Assembly (NCBI GenBank): GCA_003648455.1
Contig: QMPG01000093.1
Coordinates: 1 to 9,782 of the forward strand
Source of the DNA: Bacteroidota bacterium
GTDB lineage: Bacteria > Bacteroidota > Bacteroidia > Bacteroidales > B39-G9
Reading direction: 5' to 3'
DNA length: 9,782 nucleotides
Part shown: positions 1 to 5,478 of the stretch, in pieces
How positions within the stretch are numbered: position 1 is the stretch's first letter
Layout: the number at the start of each line of letters is the position of its first letter
Notes under the pieces: model-generated
What the model was told of the DNA's origin: nothing
What the model saw: the letters and a program-made list of their open reading frames with translations, nothing else
Databases searched by the model: none
Made by a program: the position numbers and the translations under genes

Positions 1-1311
1 GGCGACAGTTTATTTTTTTATACATATTCTGATTTAATTACTTATAAAGAAAAAAAAATCTGCGAGTGTAAAGTTAGTCAGAATGGTAAATTTTTGTGCA
101 AATTTGATGTTGATAAAACGAAATATATTTTTGCACCTCTAGGTATTTATAAAGTGATTTTATTTGTTGAACCAGATTCTACTTATGAAATTGGATTACC
201 AGACAAGCAAGAAAAATCTATAGCCGATAAACTTAATCCTTTTTTCGAGCAAAGCGAATATTATGCAGGAATAATAAACAAAACACCGGCAGATTTAAAT
301 TTTCTTATTAGAGATTTTGACTATATGTATGAGGATTATTTAAAGAATAATTTTTATAATATTTATCATAAATCATATAGCAAAAATATTGATTCGCTTA
401 CCTTAAGCATTGATTCGCTTTTTGCAAAATACGAAAACAAATATTTTGTTAATTATAAAAAATATAGATTTGCTTTTTTACGGTTTCTATCATATCAGAG
501 AGATGTGAAATATGTAACAAAATATTATTTTTCAAACCAGCCTGTTCTCTACGATAATATTGCATATATGGATTTGTTTAATCAGCTTTATCAAAATTAT
601 TTTTCCGATTATATTAACACTAAAGAAGGCGAGAGACTTTTTTCTGATATTGCCTATGCCAAAAGTCCTTCTTTTATAAAAAAAACACTTGATAATAATC
701 TTGCTTTTGCCAACGATAATAATTTTAAAGATTTAGTTATTTTAAAGGGCTTATTCGATGCTTTTAGCACAAATGATTTTCCTTCGTCAAGCTTGTTTTA
801 TACTTTAGATTCTTTGAAAATTTTAACAAATATTCCTGAAAATAAAAACATTGCAAATAACATAAAGGAAAACGTAACACAATTGCGAAATGGATTTAAC
901 GCCCCTAAGTTTGAGCTTTATAATAGCGATAGTGTGTTAACAAATCTGAGTGATTATAAAGGAAAATATGTTTATCTTAATTTTATAACAACATTAAGTT
1001 TTACGTGTAAACAAGATTTAGAATTATTAAAAAAATTGAATGAAGAAAAAAAAGATGATAGACTTGTAATTCTTTCAATCTCTATTGATGATAATTTTGC
1101 AGACTGTGTGAAATTATTTAAAAAAAATGGGTATGATTGGGATTTATTGCATTTTGAAAATCAGTCGGATATAATAAAAAAATATAAGGTAAAAACTACT
1201 CCAATGTATTATTTAATAAATACTAAAGGAAAACTTAGCATGTGTCCGGCATATTCACCAAGAGAGCATTTTGAATATTATTTTTCAAAATTGATAAAGT
1301 CAGGAAATTAA
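1..1311 (+). CDS. TlpA-like thioredoxin-fold protein, 5' end outside window
   Basis: The reading frame is open from base 1, so the start lies upstream; the TTG at 94 is an internal Leu codon. 436 residues are visible. The first part, with a G-K-F-L-C-K-F type beta motif near residues 28-34 and a long helical middle, resembles the N-terminal region of Bacteroidota TlpA-family proteins, which are usually exported or lipid-anchored. Residues of roughly 297-436 form an AhpC/TlpA thioredoxin fold: a 'GKYVYLNF' strand near 321-328, the active-site position at 333-336, and the cis-proline in 'KTTP' (Pro401). The usual CxxC is Ser333-Phe-Thr-Cys336 here. The nucleophilic Cys is lost and only the second Cys remains, so ordinary disulfide reductase activity is doubtful. 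The signal sequence cannot be seen. The gene overlaps the convergent Nudix gene by 12 bp. Fold assignment is fairly sure; function is open. Confidence 0.8.
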   Translation, partial: GDSLFFYTYSDLITYKEKKICECKVSQNGKFLCKFDVDKTKYIFAPLGIYKVILFVEPDSTYEIGLPDKQEKSIADKLNPFFEQSEYYAGIINKTPADLNFLIRDFDYMYEDYLKNNFYNIYHKSYSKNIDSLTLSIDSLFAKYENKYFVNYKKYRFAFLRFLSYQRDVKYVTKYYFSNQPVLYDNIAYMDLFNQLYQNYFSDYINTKEGERLFSDIAYAKSPSFIKKTLDNNLAFANDNNFKDLVILKGLFDAFSTNDFPSSSLFYTLDSLKILTNIPENKNIANNIKENVTQLRNGFNAPKFELYNSDSVLTNLSDYKGKYVYLNFITTLSFTCKQDLELLKKLNEEKKDDRLVILSISIDDNFADCVKLFKKNGYDWDLLHFENQSDIIKKYKVKTTPMYYLINTKGKLSMCPAYSPREHFEYYFSKLIKSGN

Positions 1312-1917
1312 ATTTGCGTCTTTTAAAACGTCAATAATTGATGGGTAGGTATTATCCGTAATAGTTTTAAGTTCTGATTTTTTAAACCATTTGGCAAAAG
1401 TAATATCTTCTTCTTGTTGAGGTTTAAGTTCTTCGTTGCCTGAATATTCCATTTTATACCAAAATGTTTTTTTTAGTATGCGTTGTTCTCCAATAAAATA
1501 AGTATGATATGTTGAGCAAAGGATGCTTGTAATTTCCATATTTGTTATTCCGCATTCTTCAGATGTTTCTCTCAATGCTGCATTATGGCATTCCTCGGTA
1601 GGTTCAACTTTACCCTTTGGCAAATCCCATTTACCTCGGCGTTTGATAAAAAGTATTTCTCCTTTCTTGTTAAAAACCAAACCTCCGGCTGCTTCAATAA
1701 ATTGAAATTCAGTTTTGAACTTAACAAACATCTCTTCCAGATTATGATCGAAAACAAAAAGTTTTTTTAAGGTTTTGTTTTTTTCAAATAATTCGATAAG
1801 TAAATTAAAATTCATTCCGGAAGAATATTTACAAAATAAACCAAAATTATTTTCGTAGTTTTTTTTGTAAATGTTGGTCAAAAATAAGATATTGTCGCCG
1901 AAATAAATTTTATACAT
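1300..1917 (-). CDS. Nudix hydrolase with N-terminal extension
   Basis: This 205-residue protein carries a complete Nudix box at residues 102-124: Gly102, Glu108, Arg116-Glu117, Glu120-Glu121, Gly123, matching GX5EX7REUXEEXGU. The first U position is Thr118 rather than an aliphatic residue. The box glutamates bind the metal that helps hydrolyse a nucleoside diphosphate linked to another moiety; the substrate cannot be read from the sequence. The Nudix fold starts near residue 75 ('EAAGGLVF'). About 74 residues precede it and look like a small separate domain with no motif I recognise. The ATG at 1915-1917 is the only plausible start: an in-frame TGA lies ten codons upstream, with no ATG, GTG or TTG codon in between. 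No Shine-Dalgarno sequence is visible. The start is 9 bp from the divergent pyrE start, and the 3' end overlaps the thioredoxin-fold gene. From memory, a Nudix gene beside pyrE recurs in Bacteroidota. Confidence 0.9.
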   Translation of the reverse strand: MYKIYFGDNILFLTNIYKKNYENNFGLFCKYSSGMNFNLLIELFEKNKTLKKLFVFDHNLEEMFVKFKTEFQFIEAAGGLVFNKKGEILFIKRRGKWDLPKGKVEPTEECHNAALRETSEECGITNMEITSILCSTYHTYFIGEQRILKKTFWYKMEYSGNEELKPQQEEDITFAKWFKKSELKTITDNTYPSIIDVLKDANLIS

Positions 1918-1926
1918 GTTAATGTT

Positions 1927-2571
1927 ATGAATATAAATGAACCATCAATAGAAATTGCAAAAGTCTTATTACAAATTAACGCAATAAAAATCAATCTTGC
2001 AAATTATTTTACATGGGCATCAGGATTAAAAGCCCCAATTTATTGTGATAATAGAAAAACATTGTCATACCCTGAAGCTAGGAATTTTATTAAATCAGAG
2101 TTTGTAAATGCAATTAAAAAGAATTTTGGCAAGCTTGACTTAATTGCCGGCGTAGCAACAGGCGCAATTGCACAAGGAGCCTTGGTTGCCGACTATTTAG
2201 GTTTGCCGTTTGTTTATGTCAGGTCGTCGCCAAAAAAACATGGACTCGAAAATTTAATTGAAGGTGTAACAAAAAAAGGGCAGTCTGTTTTGGTTATTGA
2301 AGATCTTGTGTCGACAGGTGCTAGCAGTCTTAAAGCTGTTGATGCATTGAGAAAAGCAGGCTGTAATGTTTTAGGTATGTTGGCAATTTTTACTTATGGT
2401 TTCAAAATTGCAGAAGATAATTTTAAAAATGCAGATTGTAAACTTATCACATTATCAAATTATGAAACATTAATTGCTTATGCTCATAAAAATAATATAG
2501 TAAGTGATAATGATTTGGTATCATTAAGAAAATGGAGAACCGATCCTGAAAATTGGGTAGCAACAATATAA
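1927..2571 (+). CDS. pyrE: Orotate phosphoribosyltransferase
   Basis: This enzyme converts orotate and PRPP to orotidine 5'-monophosphate and pyrophosphate, the fifth step of cytoplasmic de novo UMP synthesis. The 214-residue length is typical. Visible family features are 'SGLKAPIYCDNR' near residues 32-43 and the flexible catalytic loop from Arg99 ('RSSPKKHG', with Lys103 and His105). The PRPP-binding motif is at about 121-134 ('VLVIEDLVSTGASS', Glu125-Asp126). Ser100 replaces the Lys found in the enterobacterial enzyme; from memory this is common in Bacteroidota homologues. The ATG at 1927 fits the usual N-terminus. No Shine-Dalgarno is seen, and the promoter must lie inside the divergent Nudix gene because only 9 bp separate the two starts. 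The SRPBCC gene follows after 32 bp. Confidence 0.97.
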   Translation: MNINEPSIEIAKVLLQINAIKINLANYFTWASGLKAPIYCDNRKTLSYPEARNFIKSEFVNAIKKNFGKLDLIAGVATGAIAQGALVADYLGLPFVYVRSSPKKHGLENLIEGVTKKGQSVLVIEDLVSTGASSLKAVDALRKAGCNVLGMLAIFTYGFKIAEDNFKNADCKLITLSNYETLIAYAHKNNIVSDNDLVSLRKWRTDPENWVATI

Positions 2572-2603
2572 ATAACTTAAGATAATTTTTTTTAATAACA
2601 AGC

Positions 2604-3008
2604 ATGACAACAATTGAAAGTAGAATAGGAAAAATTAACAGTTCTGAAGAAAAAATATTTAACTTATTAAGCAGATTTAATAATTTTAATAATTTCATAC
2701 CTCAGGAAAAGGTGAAAAATTATGTTGCAACTGAAGATACTTGCAGTTTTACAATTGACAATATTGGTGATTTTGGAATGAGAATTATCGAACGTCAGCC
2801 TTTTTCATTAATTAAAATTACTAATGACGAAAAAGTACCGTTTAATTTCAATTTTTGGATACAAATAAAATCAGTATCTGAAAACGATACTCGCATAAAA
2901 CTAACTATAAAAGCAGAATTAAATCCTATGCTTAAAATGGTTGCAAAAAAACCATTAACTAATTTTGTTAATACTTTGGTTGATAAACTTGAAGAAATGC
3001 AAATCTGA
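2604..3008 (+). CDS. SRPBCC (START/Bet v1-like) superfamily protein
   Basis: A 134-residue cytosolic protein with no signal peptide or membrane segment. The pattern fits the SRPBCC helix-grip fold: an N-terminal strand ending 'ESRIGKINSSEEKIF', a helix with 'LLSRFNNFNNFIP', then alternating beta strands. These include 'CSFTIDNIGDFGMRI', 'PFNFNFWIQI' and 'DTRIKLTIKAELNP'. A long C-terminal helix from about residue 115 would close the ligand cavity. The family binds hydrophobic ligands or acts in lipid and cofactor handling, but no ligand or catalytic residue can be named here. It lies 32 bp after pyrE on the same strand, and small SRPBCC genes next to pyrE are, from memory, common in Bacteroidota. 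The tight spacing suggests co-transcription. The assignment rests on fold pattern and context, so function is unknown. Confidence 0.8.
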   Translation: MTTIESRIGKINSSEEKIFNLLSRFNNFNNFIPQEKVKNYVATEDTCSFTIDNIGDFGMRIIERQPFSLIKITNDEKVPFNFNFWIQIKSVSENDTRIKLTIKAELNPMLKMVAKKPLTNFVNTLVDKLEEMQI

Positions 3009-3044
3009 TATTTGAATTCACACCGAAAAGTAAAAAAAATAAAA

Positions 3045-3785
3045 ATGGAAGAAAAAATAACTGCAATAGTCTGTGCCTATAATGAAGAAAAAACAATTGA
3101 AAATGTTCTTTCCGGCATAAATAAAAACAGTAAAATTGATGAGATTATTGTCGTAAACGATGGTTCAACTGACAACACATTGGAAGTGCTGAATAATATT
3201 AAAACAAAAATTGATGTTAATATCATTAATTTTCAAAAAAATAAAGGCAAAGGCTATGCTTTGACTACTGGTATTGAAAACGCTAAAAATAATTTATTGG
3301 TTTTTTTCGATGCTGATTTAATAAATATGGAACCCGAATATATTGATATACTTATTAAACCTATTTTAAATAATGAAGCAAGCTTGGTTTTAGGACAACC
3401 TGAAGAAACAAAAATACCTTACAAAATAAACCCTTTTAAATTATTAACAGGTCAACGAGCTTTATTAAAGAACGATATAAAGCCTTTATTAAAAAAAATG
3501 AAGACTTCTCGTTTTGGAGTTGAAAGTTTAATGTTTTTATACTACACTGCTTTATCTAAAGAAATATTAATTATACCTCTTAAGGGTTTAAAATTTCTAA
3601 CAAAATTTGAAAAAACAAACATTAAAGATGCCTCAGCCGGCTTTACCGTTGAATTAATGGAAATAATAAATACTTTATATAAACACAAAGGATATATTTA
3701 TAAAATTTTACGAAAAAGAATAAAAAATAAAAATAAAAGTCTAATCAATTTTATTCATAATCGGGATTTGCAAGTTTACCAATAA
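3045..3785 (+). CDS. Family 2 (GT-A) glycosyltransferase
   Basis: A 246-residue inverting-type sugar transferase that would move a sugar from a nucleotide-sugar to an unidentified acceptor. GT-A motifs are clear: the N-terminal strand 'AIVCAYNEE' (residues 7-15), 'VNDGSTD' (37-43), 'NKGKGYAL' (66-73) and the metal-binding Asp89-Ala-Asp91 in 'FFDADL'. 'LTGQRAL' and 'RFGVESLM' further on resemble GpgS-like and related cytosolic GT2 enzymes. No membrane segments are seen. I chose the ATG at 3045. An in-frame TTG at 3012 would add 11 Lys-rich, non-conserved residues and leave only 3 bp after the SRPBCC stop. The last 10 codons and the stop overlap the convergent serpin gene, so the tail 'HNRDLQVYQ' is antisense to the serpin C-terminus and may be a recent read-through extension. 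It is probably in the pyrE operon. Confidence 0.9.
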   Translation: MEEKITAIVCAYNEEKTIENVLSGINKNSKIDEIIVVNDGSTDNTLEVLNNIKTKIDVNIINFQKNKGKGYALTTGIENAKNNLLVFFDADLINMEPEYIDILIKPILNNEASLVLGQPEETKIPYKINPFKLLTGQRALLKNDIKPLLKKMKTSRFGVESLMFLYYTALSKEILIIPLKGLKFLTKFEKTNIKDASAGFTVELMEIINTLYKHKGYIYKILRKRIKNKNKSLINFIHNRDLQVYQ

Positions 3786-4983
3786 AAAGAATTGAGTTTG
3801 TACTTTTTTCTTTTATTGCAAATATAAACGGTTTATTGGCGTTAAAGATGTTTGCAGGGCCTACACAATTATCCAGTAAAACAGCAGTAACAGCAGCAGC
3901 TTCAGTTCCGTCTTCATTTACATCAACATAGGTTTTATGTATAACTTTGGATATGGATAAACTTTCTGAGGGATTAATTTTTGCAAAATCGGCACCGCCC
4001 ATAAATGCTATTTCCATTCCCATATTTTTTAAAACATCGTTTAAAATTTTATCATATTTAAATTTAAATTTCGGGATTATAACATTTATATCGTTAGTTT
4101 TTTCAAAGTTGTTGATCCACGTATTCCAATTATTGTCATTTAGTTCGTTTATAATATCATTGGTGGTTTTGTCTTGCTTGGGCAACATAATAAGCATGCT
4201 GAATTTTTCATCACCATAAGGCAGTTCAATTGCTGTAAATAAATCGGTTGACAGATAATTAAAATCACCTTCTTGCTGCATCATCAAAACCTTTTTTGTT
4301 GTACCGTCAGCAAGGTAAAACGGTTTTATATCGGTGGCATCTTTTTCAAATTTATATTTCCAGTTTCCTTTAAAATATATTGCATTAATAAGTATCATAA
4401 CTGTTTCTGTCGATAACTCATCAATAATCTTTTTAATTTTATTGTTTGTATTAGTAGCCACCCAATTATTAATAATATCTTTTGCCTGAGGAGCACCAAA
4501 ATCTAAGGCATTTACTTCAGCATCATAATAATCTCTGTTTACATCAATAAAGTTTTGTTCAACATGAAAATTCTCTCTGTACCAAATAGAATTTGCAATA
4601 TTGAGCGTTACTTTTGGGTCGAGCCCGATTAATGAGTTCATAATATTTTTAAACGAGCTGTTTATCTCATCAGTAGTTAACCCGTTAAGTCTAAGAGCCT
4701 GCTCCATGGCTGTTTTAGTTTCATTATCGGCGCCATTATATGTCATAGCTAAAGCAAACGAAACACTTAATGGTGAAACAAAAATGTTTTTATTTTGCTC
4801 CTCTGTTTTATTTATTTCATTAAGCAAATCAAAGCCAAATTTATTGCTTGAATTTACCAGCGATTGCTCTTTTAGATTCAAATTAATATCGGGAATATGT
4901 GGCGAAGGGTTTTCATTTTTTTCACACGAACCAAAAAAAACTGAAATGATGATTGCTAAAAATATAAATTTTATTGTTTTCAT
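3751..4983 (-). CDS. Lipoprotein serpin, inhibitory type
   Basis: This 410-residue serpin would act as a suicide inhibitor of proteases outside the cytoplasm. The N-terminus is a lipoprotein signal: Met-Lys, a hydrophobic core, then 'FFGSC' with lipidation at Cys20. The +2 onward residues 'EKNENP' do not clearly decide whether it is flipped to the cell surface. The serpin core spans about residues 48-410. The hinge of the reactive-centre loop at 357-367 reads 'EDGTEAAAVTA', with Thr at P14 and small residues at P12-P10, as in inhibitory serpins. The C-terminal signature 'FNANKPFIFAI' (380-390) fits the family pattern. Counting from the hinge puts Cys373 at P1 and Val374 at P1'; counting back from the signature allows Val374 as P1. 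The known parallel is miropin of Tannerella forsythia. It lies downstream of the C25 peptidase on the same strand, separated by 495 bp and a likely terminator, so it is probably transcribed separately. The 3' end overlaps the glycosyltransferase gene. Confidence 0.95.
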   Translation of the reverse strand: MKTIKFIFLAIIISVFFGSCEKNENPSPHIPDINLNLKEQSLVNSSNKFGFDLLNEINKTEEQNKNIFVSPLSVSFALAMTYNGADNETKTAMEQALRLNGLTTDEINSSFKNIMNSLIGLDPKVTLNIANSIWYRENFHVEQNFIDVNRDYYDAEVNALDFGAPQAKDIINNWVATNTNNKIKKIIDELSTETVMILINAIYFKGNWKYKFEKDATDIKPFYLADGTTKKVLMMQQEGDFNYLSTDLFTAIELPYGDEKFSMLIMLPKQDKTTNDIINELNDNNWNTWINNFEKTNDINVIIPKFKFKYDKILNDVLKNMGMEIAFMGGADFAKINPSESLSISKVIHKTYVDVNEDGTEAAAVTAVLLDNCVGPANIFNANKPFIFAIKEKSTNSILFIGKLANPDYE

Positions 4984-5105
4984 AATATTATGAGGTTTGG
5001 ATTGTAATTATACTACTATTGATAGACTGCAAAAGATAAAAAATAGTTGCGTTTAAATATTAATACAAGCTTTTTTGAATTTGGGACAGACATAAAAATT
5101 TGCAC

Positions 5106-5150
5106 TTACTTTTCGGGATTGGGTGGTGTGAGAATTGATTCAGTTGTCAT
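5106..5150 (-). other. 14-codon open frame with strong Shine-Dalgarno
   Basis: On the minus strand an ATG at 5148-5150 starts 'MTTESILTPPNPEK' and then stops. It is preceded, about 10 bases upstream, by AGAAGGAAAC (5161-5170), the best Shine-Dalgarno-like sequence in the window; the full genes here lack one. It could be a leader peptide for the serpin, the 5' stub of a lost gene (for example from an insertion element), or chance. The following 120 bp to the serpin start show no continuation. Confidence 0.15.
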
Positions 5151-5182
5151 TTGAGTGTTAGTTTCCTTCTTGATAATACGTT

Positions 5183-5388
5183 TTAACCCGAAAAATTCAT
5201 AATTTTTCTACGCTTAAGAATTACCAACAAATTTGGTGTTTTTAATAAGCCCCAATTTGGTGCTTCTAATGAGAGGTTTACTTGCGTGAGCTCACCGCCA
5301 GCTGGTGGTTCGGTTCCCGTTTTACTTTTCACTATCCATCGCTTATTCCTGCAATTCACTTCGTTTTTGCATGAATAAAACGGGTTAA
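5183..5388. repeat. 206-bp element with 8-bp terminal inverted repeats and internal palindromes
   Basis: The block is bounded by TTAACCCG (5183-5190) and its exact reverse complement CGGGTTAA (5381-5388). Inside are a perfect 8-bp stem with 3-base loop (5190-5208), a tandem 24-bp-period repeat (5230-5273), and the perfect 10-bp palindrome GTGAGCTCAC (5286-5295). An ACCGCC/GGTGGT hairpin (5294-5309) and a 9-bp inverted repeat CCCGTTTTA/TAAAACGGG (5316-5324 and 5376-5384) complete it. The central part is far richer in GC than its surroundings. These traits suggest a MITE-like or other dispersed repeat, or a structured RNA. Which one cannot be decided from one copy, and no target-site duplication is obvious. 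Confidence 0.45.
5230..5273. repeat. Imperfect tandem direct repeat, 24-bp period
   Basis: Two 20-base copies, at 5230-5249 (AATTTGGTGTTTTTAATAAG) and 5254-5273 (AATTTGGTGCTTCTAATGAG), match at 17 of 20 positions. The 24-bp period is a multiple of three, so on the minus strand it appears as a repeated peptide pattern (APNWGLL followed by TPNLLVI). All three differences are transitions. Confidence 0.6.
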
Positions 5389-5392
5389 TAAC

Positions 5393-5432
5393 AAAAGCTG
5401 CCACAATATTTTGAAATTTTGTGACAGCTTTT
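5393..5432 (-). terminator. Hairpin terminator of the C25 peptidase gene
   Basis: The arms are AAAAGCTGCCACAA (5393-5406) and TTGTGACAGCTTTT (5419-5432), complementary at 13 of 14 positions. Read as minus-strand RNA, the one mismatch becomes a G-U wobble, giving a full 14-bp stem ending in UUUU. Three more pairs can form inside the 12-base loop. It lies 46 bases past the peptidase stop codon, where an intrinsic terminator is expected. T-runs on both sides would let it also work on the plus strand, though no plus-strand gene ends nearby. Confidence 0.7.
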
Positions 5433-5478
5433 TGGTAATTTCTAAAAACAAAATAATTTTTTGAGATTGATTCAATAT

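Larger units (their letters stand above)
4984..5478. other. Intergenic region between serpin and C25 peptidase genes
   Basis: No convincing protein gene is present. From left to right it holds: the serpin leader, with a 12-bp perfect palindrome (4981-4992) across the serpin start codon; an AT-rich stretch to about 5100 with no clear Bacteroidota -33/-7 promoter; a 14-codon open frame with a good Shine-Dalgarno (5106-5150, minus); the GC-richer, palindrome-rich block at 5183-5388; and the hairpin at 5393-5432. By hand count, GC is about 48% over 5271-5370 and 65% over 5281-5320, against roughly 28-30% in the flanks. An open frame on the minus strand (5183-5404) has only a GTG start, sits inside these repeats and the terminator stem, and has no recognisable domain. 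I do not call it a gene. Confidence 0.7.

Noticed and set aside
94..1311. TTG at 94 as the true start of the first gene
   Set aside because: The frame is open without a stop back to base 1, and the upstream codons read as a sensible beta-strand-rich continuation, so the gene is cut by the window edge.
3012..3044. TTG start giving an 11-residue longer glycosyltransferase
   Set aside because: The added residues are basic and unlike the family's N-terminus; the ATG at 3045 starts right before the first GT-A strand.
3947..4219. Plus-strand open frame opposite the serpin gene
   Set aside because: It is the antisense of a clear serpin coding region and has no start signal or family resemblance. 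The same applies to open frames at 1523-1770, 4601-4993, 6860-7093 (plus) and 1572-1757, 2447-2698, 8001-8267 (minus).
4981..4992. CATAATATTATG palindrome over the serpin start as an operator
   Set aside because: Perfect 12 bp but made of A/T apart from its ends, plausible by chance in this base composition, and no second site supports it.
5304..5320. tRNA T-arm-like GGTTCGGTTCCC
   Set aside because: The flanking bases do not form the 5-bp T-stem and no acceptor, D or anticodon arm can be laid out around it.
5183..5404. 73-codon minus-strand open frame as a protein gene
   Set aside because: It has only a GTG start lying in the terminator stem, its sequence follows the DNA palindromes and tandem repeat, and it has no recognisable domain or ribosome-binding site.
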